Source of the DNA: Larus michahellis | Lineage: Eukaryota; Chordata; Aves; Charadriiformes; Laridae | DNA: 64,000 nt | NCBI RefSeq assembly: GCF_964199755.1 | Contig: NC_133899.1 | Coordinates: forward strand, 26,763,446-26,827,445 | Direction: 5' to 3' | In this document: positions 14,401 through 25,343 of the stretch, in pieces | Layout of the letters: every line of letters begins with the position of its first letter | How positions within the stretch are numbered: the first letter of the stretch is position 1 | Made by a program: the position numbers and the translations under genes | The notes under the pieces: generated by a model | Database searches by the model: none | What the model saw: only the letters and a program-made list of their open reading frames with translations | What the model was told of the DNA's origin: nothing

Positions 14401-17400
14401 AAATCCTGAGCCTGGGAGTCTGATGCATGACCTGTGGGTGTATGAGACAATCAAAGTGCTGACTGTGCCACTTGGCCACTCCTCAGCACTTGTGCTTTGC
14501 CTCTTTCCTTTCTGCTCAGCATTCTGGGTTTTGTTCCTGGTCTGCCCATTGGCCTCATACCAGTCCTTCTGGCAGCTGGTCTGGCATTTACCTTAAATTA
14601 GAGGTTCTTCAATTTCCTGACATTCAACCCAGGGCCCTGATCATGCTTCTGCCTTTGATTCAACATGCCTTTGGCTCCCCCAGCTTCTTCTTGCTCACAC
14701 CTCAGGTCCTAATTTTGGCCTTGGCTATCTTTGGCCTCTGGTTTCAAGCCTCTTCCTGCTCAGCCCCTAATCTTCGATCCCAACTGCCCACAGCTCATCT
14801 GGGATTCCCTATCAGGCCTCACTCCTCCTCCCCAGGGATGCAGGCTATCTCACTGGCTTTATGGAACCAGTAAGCCAACCCCAGCCTGTCCTCCATGATG
14901 TCTTCCAGGAAACCGTGGCTCTCTTCTGTTTCTAGTTTTCTTTGGAGCTTCCCAAAAGTATAACAAATACACTGCCAAACGACAGAGAAACAGTACAGGA
15001 ACTTTTTTAAAAAAAAATGAACAGGGGCTATTGAGAGACTCTGATTAAAGGGCAGACTGCTCAGAGAAATAACATTGAAAAGGATGTGAATGGTTACTAA
15101 GGGAGATGGACCTGGCACGGCAATAGGTGATATTGAGATGCCTAGCAGAATAATAAACAGGAACAAAAATAAAAGCCCTAGAGAACAGCACAAGGCAAAC
15201 GGCTCTGAGCACCGTTGCTAAATCAGCAGGAGAAGAGTTCACAGAAATCTAATTAGCAAGGCCAGAAGCAGGAAGAGCAGGCCAGAATGTCAATCAGCAC
15301 ATGAAACAGCCAGCGAGAAGATGGAATGTAATGAACACATACAACCAGAACAGGAAAAACAGGCAAACCAAAGGGAAGCATGCATAGTAAGGACAGAAAC
15401 GGCTGGCTACTTCTAAAGACAAAAAACCACTCTGAAATGTTTAAAACAAGAATCCAGCAGCAGCACCAGCGTTAGAGGGGTGCGCGAGCTGTACAAGGCA
15501 TACATCACACCAACCCATAGTCTAACCCACTACAAATGCGCAGACTTAAACACAGGTCCTGGGATAACTTCAGCAGCAAACTAATTCCTGTTCAGTCCAA
15601 GAGCATTCCTCAGAGCTCCCGACAATTCCCCCTTGTCTGAAGGAGCTTACCCTGTCCCAGATCTTTCACCAACCCTGGCCTCCCTTCAGGCTCCCCATGG
15701 TAGATAATCCTATGCCATTCTCACTCTCTGCAGGCTTCTCTCGTGTCCCAGAAGACGCAGATTTATTTCATGTATTACTTAGCTAATCAATGGTGTTGCT
15801 TCCACACTTCTCCTCCAGAAGCCAATTCCAGTAGTCACAGACAGGGGTGCAATATGACACCCACACCTCCCAGGCCAACTCTTCTCCTACAAGAGTGGGA
15901 CAACATCAAAACAACCAATCTCCCCCCAAGACTGAGTAACAGATCTTTGCTAATAGCACAGTCAGAGAGATTCCCAATGGGCACTAATTAATATCACCTT
16001 CTCGGCTCGCGTTGACATTCTTTCCAGCAGCTCCAGAACTGGAGCAGTAGCTCTAAACCTGATTGTTGACTTTGCAAAAAGAGCAAAGCACCATTTCAGT
16101 CAGTCAGTCCAACAGCTCCATCCATCTTTCCTGAAGGGTTTAGAACAGAAGCACATTTCTGAAAGTCTTATTTTATTTTTTTTTTTAAATGGTCTGATGG
16201 TATGGTCAAAAGATCACAAACACAGCAGCATTCCATCTAGAAAATCTTCTGATGTAATATAAAACCAGACTCACTTCTTTCTTCTCTTTCTATATTTTCA
16301 TCTTCTCCACCTACTGCAGAATATTCTAAAGAACATGTTAGCACACGGGCTAATGCAGTCCATGTCAGTCAAGCTTTCAGTCCATTATTTGTCTGAATAT
16401 CTCTTCAGTCACAAATAAAAGTTTGAATAAAGGGCAAATCTTTCACAACAAAACAAATTAGTTTCACTACCACATTTGCAACCAAACCAACAAACCAAAC
16501 TTCCATCCAAAATTACTAAATAAGCATGAACAAGATGAATGTAAATTAATTCACCGTTACTAAAATGAGAGCAAAATTTAGGCACCAAATAATAAATTCC
16601 ATATATCCACTGCTGAAAAGAACTGCCTGCAAAATCCTCTTATGGTGTCTGCCTGGTGACTTAGAGCTGTCAAAATCTCACATCGACTTTCACTGATCGT
16701 AAGGTGACACACAGCTCTTAAATGACTGCAACTGCTCTACTCAAATGGTGTTCACACAGTAATCTCGCTTGCTATATGAAAGAGAAATATGGTGACACGC
16801 TGCACCAAGATAGGATACTGGTAAGCAGCAGAACAAGGCTGGCTTCCAGTGTGGTCTCTGCTTGTCAAAAGACTCAGTTTGCTAAAAAGCCAGACAGAGA
16901 TCCCAGCCGGGGAGTGGAGGTCTGAAGGCCCAGCATGAAGAGCCCTGGCAGAGGGTGTGCGGAGCCTCCCAGGAAACTCACCGTGTTACTGATCACCTTT
17001 CACAGCACTCGTCTAGCCCACATCTGGCTTCAGAGAACAACATTCAAGTCTTATTTCAAAGTAAACCTGTCAATTAGAAAGACATTTCCCAAAGAAATAT
17101 ATGGGCCCAAGAAAGTTCTTCAAAAGATTCTCTTCACATCAGCTCCTCACTGTTTTGAGTTCAGTACAATTCGACACAGCCACAGACACCGTGTTTTACT
17201 GAAATCATGAGCAATTCCATTTAGAAGGAACACTGTCATGTAGCCTGAGCTTAGTGTTCATGACGGAAGCTGTGACATTACCCGTGGGAGATCACAGTTC
17301 TAGACTGCTTTGCTTAGAAGCTGCTTTCAGGACTCAGCACAGCATGGAGCTATACATGTAAATCTCATTTACTGTCCATGAAGTCCATTAGAAGAAGGAA

Positions 17401-20400
17401 CCATTGTGAAAATATAACAATGAGAAAGAAACAGTAAGAATTAAGGGGCTACTGGAAACTCTGAATTTTAATGATAGAATATTTTTTAAGAGTGAGAAAA
17501 GAACTAGAAAAGCAGCAGAGAGCTGAAGACCAGGACCATAATGGAAGATCCACCAAGTTTTGTTTAGGACAACGCCACAGGAAGGACTTAGATCAAATAT
17601 TAAGAAATGGTATAGCTGAATTGTAGTGCTGGGGAACGGAACAAACAGAGAGGTTTGAAAGAATAACAACAAAAAGTTCCTGCACAGAAGATGATGCTTA
17701 AGCCAAGAACTTTCCTGCACGCACAGCTTTCCAGAGGCTCACTGCACCCCGTACGAGGCGCACGCACCAGTTACTGCAGGGGAAGTACAATTGCATTTAC
17801 ACACATTAACTGCTCCACAGAACTGCCTCGACACAAAAGGAACTATAATTTTTCCACTGGATATGAACATTTTTCTGCGAAGCAAATTACTCACAGTGAT
17901 TTGATGTGCCAGTTTGTAAATATTGTTATCACCTGCTCATAAATCCAGTGCTTTTCCAAACAAACAATATCCAGATCTCTCAAACCTAACAACCCTCATA
18001 CTCCTGGCTAAGGAAAATCTCAAAGGAACACTGGAAATCACAGATCAACAAACCTCATTTGTGCATAAGCGATTTCTGATTTGTGAAAACCCCAGCCTAT
18101 TTTGATAAGAAATACACATTATGAACTCTGCAAATGAATTCATTCCTCGGTCGTATATCAGAATGAGTAAGAGACCAGAGACAAAATTGGTTCAAAAGTT
18201 TTATTCCGAATCCCTAGAGGCTTCTGAAAAACTCTTTACCAAAAGCAATTAAATTATCAAAGGTAGTAATCATGGTTTTGTATTAAAAGGTGGGTCCAGA
18301 TTCAAAATACATTAGTCAGTTTTCATGATGTCAGATGCTTGAAGAGTGACTTTTCATTTCATTTATTCATTAATTTCATGTAATTATTTTTTTGGTATCC
18401 CTAAACCACAGCCTCCTTTTCCACACCCTCTTCCCTCCCCCTGAGCTGCTGGCTGAGAACATAAGTAATATTACACCATTCAGAAGAGGCAATAAAATAA
18501 AATAAAAATTATCTGACAGCAGCAACCCACTGTCACCTAAAGAAGAGGCTGGTGGTGTTTTGTCAGTGAAAAGTAGTGCTTTCACTCAGAAGCGTTTGTA
18601 CAGAAAATCAGGATTTGTTCACTGCTCAAGCTGTCAGCCATACAGCCTCACAAAAGACACTTCAGCTTTTTTTTATTTATAAACGACCCGCTGCTGTATA
18701 TAGCAATTCAGTTATCATTTGTTCCTGCACCACCTTCATCCTGATGGAATATCAGCAAAATTTTTCAGAAAACACGACACATATTTGAAAACTGGATAAA
18801 TCCAAACTGTGCTTGATTGAACTTAAAAAACTGAAAATTTTTGCAAGCAGTTGCGAAGACAATGAGATTGTTCTGATATCAAAATCTGGAATGGCTTAAA
18901 TCTAGCTGATGTTCCCACAATGAGAATCAAGCCCTTGCAGAAGCTTGTATCTGCATTAGCCAAGCTGCACATGATGCTGGCAAAGGAAAGCCCAGCCTAG
19001 GAGCCACACGAAGCAGCGGTGTGCCTGAGGAAGCCCTTGGGTTTCTTGCTTATTTCCCTTCAAGGGAACAGTAGTTACGTACATCCATACAAATACATTC
19101 ACCGTATTGCAGAGCATTTAAGAGATCACAAACTTGTATGACAGCATCCCCTCAACAGCTTAAAGTCTACTCATTTAATTCGCACAGTTTTGGAAGGTTC
19201 TTCAGAATTTGTCCCGAGACATCCTCTGAGTCCAGGAGGAACTCTGCCGGGTGGACAGCAGTGACATGCTGGTGAAGAAACAGCAGAGGAAATGCTCTCA
19301 GACGGCTCTAACCTCACTACTTCCAGACTGGTGTACCAAGTAAAAGTGCTGAGATAGCAAGTGATATGACTCCAGTGCTGAAGGACGGGGAGGGAAATAA
19401 AAGGAAGAAGAAAACAAAATATTTACCAAAAGACCCCCCCATCAAACAGCACAAGTTCCACCAGAGTCCTTGGGGTGGTCATGTTTACATCAGTATATGA
19501 CATTTAGAGCAAGGCCAAGTAAAGAAGCCCCTAAGTGCACTTCAATTAATCAACCATTTAACTGAAACTTGAAATCTGATGTAATTTAGTCAATTTATAG
19601 CATGGCCTTTATCTAGGAAGTCTGACCAATATTGAAACTAACTGGCTGTTAGCACATGAGAAAGAGGATACAGGTATAGCTGGGGGTTCAGGAACCAGAA
19701 ATGTTCTTTAAAATATTTATTAAATAAGACCTTTACATCCAAAACAAAGGATAAATTCTGAAAGAACATCCTCAGAGAGCTCTGCAGTTGCAGGCTTTGG
19801 ACTGCATCCAACCTGAGACACTTTTCCAGTGTCCCGTTCAACAGGAGAGACTGACATCTCTGAAAACTAAAGCCTGTCATGGTTCTCACATCCAAGGACA
19901 GGAACAACTAAAAACCATCTGATGCTTTTGCAAGTCTTGGACAACAATTATGCTGTTTGTCTGAAATATGTCCTGCAGCAGAGCTTCACACGGCTGTTTT
20001 GATGCCAGTGAAGTTAGACTGAGCAAGAAAGCCTGCGAGTCAACGTGTGAGAAGTTGCATAAACGTTGTGTTTGGACTACTCCACAGACTTCCGCCCTTC
20101 CTTCTAATGTTATCAGTGGTCAAACTTATGCTTAACTATCCTGAGTAGTGCCACTAATTTATTAATTCTGGCTGGTGTTGAGAAGAGCAGCTGGTAAATG
20201 ACTTTTGTGGAAAGCCAGCTCAGAACAGAAAGATCTTTTTACCTGGGAGAAAAGAAAGAGAAAGTTCCCTGTCTTTGGAAAATGGAATACAAAGTATTCA
20301 AGGACCACAACAGCAAGTGAGGGGAAATGCAGAACTCCCTCCGCTATGCTTCTTTCAGACAGAATACACATGTTCCCAAGTGTTGCTCCTGGAGGTCTTC

Positions 20401-23400
20401 AAGCATTTGAAATGCTTCAGGCAAATCCTCAGGCTGGAGGGAGTCCTCAGTCCCAGTTAGCAGGCTGGGAAAAAACACCACCAGCTGCCTCCACTGATGA
20501 TGGCAGACTCCTGCAATTCCAGAAGTGACATCCTTTCTCAGCTTGGCACTGGCAGTGCTTAGCACTGCAGGACTCGCTGCCACAAAAGCTGAAGGTAAGC
20601 CACATATTTTCCAAGACAGCAGGTGGCAAGGCACAAACTTTTTCAATTATCACCATCAAAATTTCTTCTGGTAACTGCAGCCATTGGCATAGGCTATCAA
20701 TGTAATTAAAAACATACGTGTCTCCGAAAATCTGAATGAAGGATAAACTGAATAATAAAAAAGTATGGAAAATGAAGACAATTATTTTTCTCCCAGAAAT
20801 GGGAGTACGGCTTTCATAAAAATATGGGTAAAGCCAGTTAAGGGTACTGCCAGTAAGTCACACAACAGTTAGCTAGGCAGATGTGTAGGTATGACCAACA
20901 TAATTGCTAAGCTACCAAAAAATATCTCCAGAAAGGAAAGGAGCAATAAAAGACTAAGCTACTTCACAGTAACTATAGGAATACAGAATGGAAACCTTGA
21001 GGGCAAGAGGCATTTCTTTAATTATCAACAGCAATCTATCTTGTCTAAATGGGATACAGTAAAAGATGTTTAATTTTAAACAAGCTCCCCCCCTTTGCTC
21101 TATTTCTCCCATTGGAACCTTTTTTTGGGAACACATAACATTTGACATTCTCTCGTGGGTGCTGCAGGTGCTGCTTGTCCCTCTTATCTTCCAATTCTGA
21201 GCCACCTCATCAGGACAAAAACTTTATACAGAAGGGTGATTGCCAGACTGCAGTAAGGTAGAACCCCTCAGAGGACTCTAGACATTTATTCTTATGCCTC
21301 TACACTTATAATATGTATATATAACTTGCAGGATTGCATCATTGTCAGCACCTGTTAAAAGGATGCCCCCCAAAAAAGAGAAAACCTTAAGTATGTCCAT
21401 GAAAAAAAAAAGGTGAAAAAGCACACACCCCTGAGCCAAACAGCATGCAAGATTGATTTCAGTTTAGCCACATACCACAGATCTGGCTCTGAGGTTACTG
21501 GACTTTACATGCAGTCTACAACACAGACCATTTGGCTTGGATTTTTGCAGCTGCTGACAAAATAGCTTACATGAAACCAGTCAGGAGAATGACATTTTAG
21601 ACACACACATCGCATCTTTCCATACAAGTATCTGTGACCGCGGTGGTTGGGGAATCAGCTCTAAGGGGTCCAGAGCAAGCAACCAGCAGAAGCAGGTCTA
21701 TCGGCTGCACACTGTACCTAACTGCCTTCAGTTCAGCAGCATGGATCACATCTCCATGGGAAACAGAGACAGAATGTATGAGAAAAATATCTTGCAAATA
21801 CCTTGATGATGCAATTATGATCTGTCCTGTGATGAATCCTTTTTTCCAGGGAGATTTTTGTTAGCATCAGCAGTCTGCCCAAAGAGAACTAACTGTCAAG
21901 TCAGAATGCCAATTTTCAAGTCCTCTCTCCTAATTGCCGAGATTGAAATACGTATTTTACTAATTAGAATGTATCCATGTCTCCTTTTAAGCCCACAGCA
22001 CGAAGACCTGATGAAGCTATCAAGTAGCCTTCACTTGGAGGTGTGGCCTTGAGCTAAAGAACTTGCTCTTTTTGCCTCTAGATGTATCTGCTCTCCCACA
22101 GAATAAACTCTCCTGTGCAGACAGCTGCTGTTCCAACTACTCCAACTACACGCAGTACCTGAACTCTCACTGCTCAACGAAAATTAAACTATTCCACTCA
22201 TTCTTTTTGTCTTAACAGCTTTCTGTACTTAGTCTGGATTATTATTTCTTCTCTGTATCATCAACCTGTTCTCTCCTTTATGGAACAAAGAATCAGGAAG
22301 TACGTTTAAATAATTCAAGAAATGTGACACTCCACTGGAGTCTGACAGTATGTATAAAAGGGGACTTGCTTTGCCCTGTTAAAGTTTATAATAAGCGTGC
22401 ACATCTACAACTATCTAAACTATACCCCAAAATCTCAAAAACTTTTACTAGAAAGAAGGAACTACCACTCACTCAACTTCCTGTGCATCCTACCTTTTTT
22501 ATTTTTCTGAAAGGAAGAAAAACTATGATGGTTTCTGCAAGTAACTGAAGCAAACCAAATTTTATTTGCTTTTAATTACTTAGGCAAAAGCTGATAAGTA
22601 TTTAAGAAACTATGGTAGCAGTAAGATATCATTAGAAATAAGGAGTAAACTGTGGGTTGAATGTGCGGTCTTTCGCTTTTTAAGAGGAACTGGACCATTA
22701 TAGCGCAACACAGACCGTTAGAAACCGATAATATTACAGTGTATTAAACAGATTGCTCTACTACTTTTGGCTTACCAGTGCTGTGCTAGCCAGGCTGAGC
22801 CCACACCAGCCGTATGGACAGTCAATTGAATACAAACCACAACCAGACATGTAACAACTAATGTAAAATGTAAACACAGCCTTTTCTCACCATTCCGCTT
22901 TTGACTTTTTCATGCTCTTCTTTCATTTTCCCCATTGCTCTCTCTGGTTGCCCTACCCACCAATAGGACCACCAGCCCCATTACTTCCCTCAGAGACCCC
23001 AGCTCCAAACAGCCGCAGAAGGAACGGTGCAGGGAACCAAGGCCAGCAGCTGGCACCAGCAGAGCTGCTCCAGCTCCCAGAGATCCCTTCTGTGATGGAA
23101 TGCCTTCTGAAACGCTTGGTCTTGGCCTCCGTGGTCCATTCACCACTGTGTAACGGGCAGCACTTGCCCAGCTTAGTCACCCACAGATTTTCATCTCTGT
23201 TGCAGATACTCTTTCTCTTCTTTAACTGGTGGAGCAGCTCAGAAGCACGTGAAGCCCTCACCAAGAGGCTCCAAGGCCGCATAACCTTGGATACATGGAA
23301 ACATCCCAAAACATGCTTCTCACTGAACTATTTTCTTTACAGCTTATGACCCCCCCTCCCCAGAGACACACCTACCTCTGCTTCTTAACACTGGCAGCTC

Positions 23401-24040
23401 TGTACCTGGCTGTTTCTCCTCTGCATGTGAATTCTTAGAGATTTTGGGTAGCAGGAAGCACAGGATCACTGTCTGCTATATAACCTGGGCCACTAATTAA
23501 TGCATGCACTTCCTGTAAGAAGCCCAAAGATTTGAATTACAAAAAAAAAAATTAAGTCACAAAATACTAAATAGAACCCCAAACTACCCAGCATAACTAC
23601 TTTTTTTTTTTTTGTAAATTTAGCTATTCTATATTAACAGGCATTTGGTCAATTACAGCAAACACTGAGGTCATTTCTTACCCCAAATTGAATTTCTAAG
23701 CATCAGGCACGCCTGATTCCAATGTGCCATTAGCCAGGAGAGCCCAGCTGCTGGGAAAAGCTGGTGATTTCTGTTTTATGTATTTTGCAAGTAACTTCCT
23801 TCCTTTTCCACTTGAAAGATGAAACTCTACCACTTAATCTTTGGGCGAGGACAGCAACAGAGTAGCTTGCCTGTGTTTTCAGTGCTCTAATTACAGCCCC
23901 CATTTAAACTAACGGGTTTACACTGGACTGATTGTTGTCTTTTGAAAAATCTACAGGTAGTTACGGCTCGGGCTCGCTTTGCAGCCCAGATGCTGGGAGT
24001 TTTGATACCGCTCACCCGCGCTGGAGCACTTCACGCCTGT
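5466..24040. other. Intergenic sequence upstream of MIS18BP1
   Basis: About 18.6 kb with no gene, RNA gene or young transposon that I can support. The many short open frames lie on both strands, lack splice-consistent partners and have no recognisable motif. The stretches near 8,520-9,260 and 11,270-11,770 are AT-rich, repeat-poor and contain TAATTA-type sites, so they are weak candidates for conserved noncoding elements. A GT-rich stretch lies near 7,318-7,342. Base composition turns sharply GC-rich only after about 24,000. Confidence 0.6.
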
Positions 24041-24474
24041 TTTCCCTGCTGTGGCTCCCCACGGGGGCAGCAGCAAGTCGCCCCGCACTCCCGGCCGTGC
24101 TCCAGCCTACTCCCTCCGGCGGGCCCCGGCCCCGCTCCCTGAGGGGCTACGGCTCCCTCCCCACCCCAGCGCCTGCTCCAGGGGCCGTCCCCAGCCTGTC
24201 ACCTTTCCCTGGAGAGCTCATCCTCCGAACGCGGACGGCGCCGCGCTGCTTTAACTGCCACACACTGCTCCTGGTAGCCGGCGGGTTTAGGGGCCCTATC
24301 CACCATGCTCTCGCCAGCAGCTCACGGCGGCGACTGCTGCCTCCCCAACGCCGGGAAACCGCCTCCCCATACCCCTCGAGAGCGCGGAACCACCGCTCAC
24401 TCCTTCTCGCCCACCCGGCAATAGCCTCAGCTACCAACGGCCGCCCGCGCCTCAGCAGCGCCGGGCCACGCCCC

Positions 24475-24620
24475 GGGGGCGGGGCGGAGCGGACCGCACC
24501 ATCCTGCCAGGGGTGCCACGCAGCGTTTACCCCCCCCGCGCCCCGTTCGCGCCGCCCGGGCGGACCGTGACGCCACGCGCCCTCGCCACCAATCGGCGTG
24601 CGGTGGCCGCGCTCAAATCC
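24475..24620 (+). promoter_or_regulatory. Core promoter elements: GC box, CCAAT box and E2F/CHR-like site
   Basis: A GC box lies at 24,475-24,489, a TGACGCCACG CRE-like site at about 24,568-24,577, a CCAAT box at 24,589-24,593 and GCGCTCAAAT at 24,609-24,618. The reverse of the last, ATTTGAGCGC, is close to E2F and CHR consensus. CCAAT followed about 20-30 bp later by such a site is common in promoters of G2/M genes. The transcription start is inferred at about 24,630-24,680; no TATA box is seen. Confidence 0.5.
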
Positions 24621-24712
24621 TCGCAGGGCGGCAGCAGGCTGGGTGGCGGCGCCCGTAGGCCCTGAGGGGAGAGATCGACTCACTGGCCGCTGTCGTGAGG
24701 GGCCGCGGCTGG

Positions 24713-24913
24713 GCCCAGCCGAGAGATGATCGTGACGCCCAGCCGAGAGATGATCGTGACGCCCAGCCGAGAGATGATCGTGACGCCCAGCCGAGAGATG
24801 ATCGTGACGCCCAGCCGAGAGATGATCGTGACGCCCAGCCGAGAGATGATCGTGACGCCCAGCCGAGAGATGATCGTGACGCCCAGCCGAGAGATGATCG
24901 TGACGCCCAGCCG
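24713..24913 (+). repeat. 24-bp coding minisatellite at the MIS18BP1 start (about 8.4 perfect copies)
   Basis: The same 24-bp unit repeats head to tail without a single base difference: eight complete units from 24,713 plus a 9-bp partial unit. Each unit has an ATG, at 24,726, 24,750, 24,774, 24,798, 24,822, 24,846, 24,870 and 24,894. Because 24 is a multiple of three, every copy adds the octapeptide MIVTPSRE in frame; the last reads MIVTPSRC. A partial unit precedes the first ATG, so each ATG has the same upstream context (GAG before ATG, purine at -3). Confidence 0.98.
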
Positions 24914-25343
24914 GTGCCCCGGCCGCCGCCTGGGAGAGCGGCCGTTCAGCTCGGTGCCCCTTAACAGCGTCCCCGCGGGCACGCTGACCCCACTGAAGGA
25001 GCTCCTGAGGCGTCAGGGCGCCCTCAGGGTCGGCGCGGAGCCGGCGCACCGCGGGGAGGAGAGGCCGGAGGCTTTTAGCGGTCTCCAGTCCAAGCTCGTG
25101 GCGGGCGGCGCCAGCGGCATCCTGGCCAGCACCGGGACCCAGCGCTGGCTGAAGCGCCGGGCCTGCGAGTCGCCCGGCCGCGAGTCCCCAGCCAAAATCT
25201 TCCAGCAGATGAAGGCCAGGGCCCAGCGGCAGCAGCGAGACTGCGGCAGCGACTTCATTCTGACTCCTATCGCGCACCCCGCGGCCGCTCCGCCAAGGTT
25301 TCTGAAGCCTGTGACGGCAGAGGGTTGGCAGGGACCTGCCGAG
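24726..25343 (+). CDS. MIS18BP1: MIS18BP1 coding exon 1 (Mis18-binding N-terminus with MIVTPSR array)
   Basis: It encodes aa 1-206. Eight MIVTPSR copies are followed by '[13 protein letters not shown]' and 'ESPAKIF', which match the conserved human segments around Thr40 and Ser110, reported as mitotic phosphosites controlling Mis18 binding. Human has a single 'MIATPLK' start. The donor chosen is GAG|gtggct at 25,343, because it is phase 0 and fits exon 2. A nearby AAAAAG|gtttgt at 25,374 would put exon 2 out of frame. Confidence 0.85.

Noticed and set aside
23932..24570. A 212-codon + strand frame upstream of MIS18BP1
   Set aside because: It covers the promoter and CpG island, is Pro/Arg/Ser-rich because of GC content, is out of place relative to the inferred TSS and has no homology I can see.
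24147..25277. A 376-codon open frame on the minus strand with 'GRHDHLSA' repeats
   Set aside because: It is the reverse shadow of the CpG island and the 24-bp array. Since 24 is divisible by three, the array is open in several frames, and nothing in the peptide resembles a known protein.
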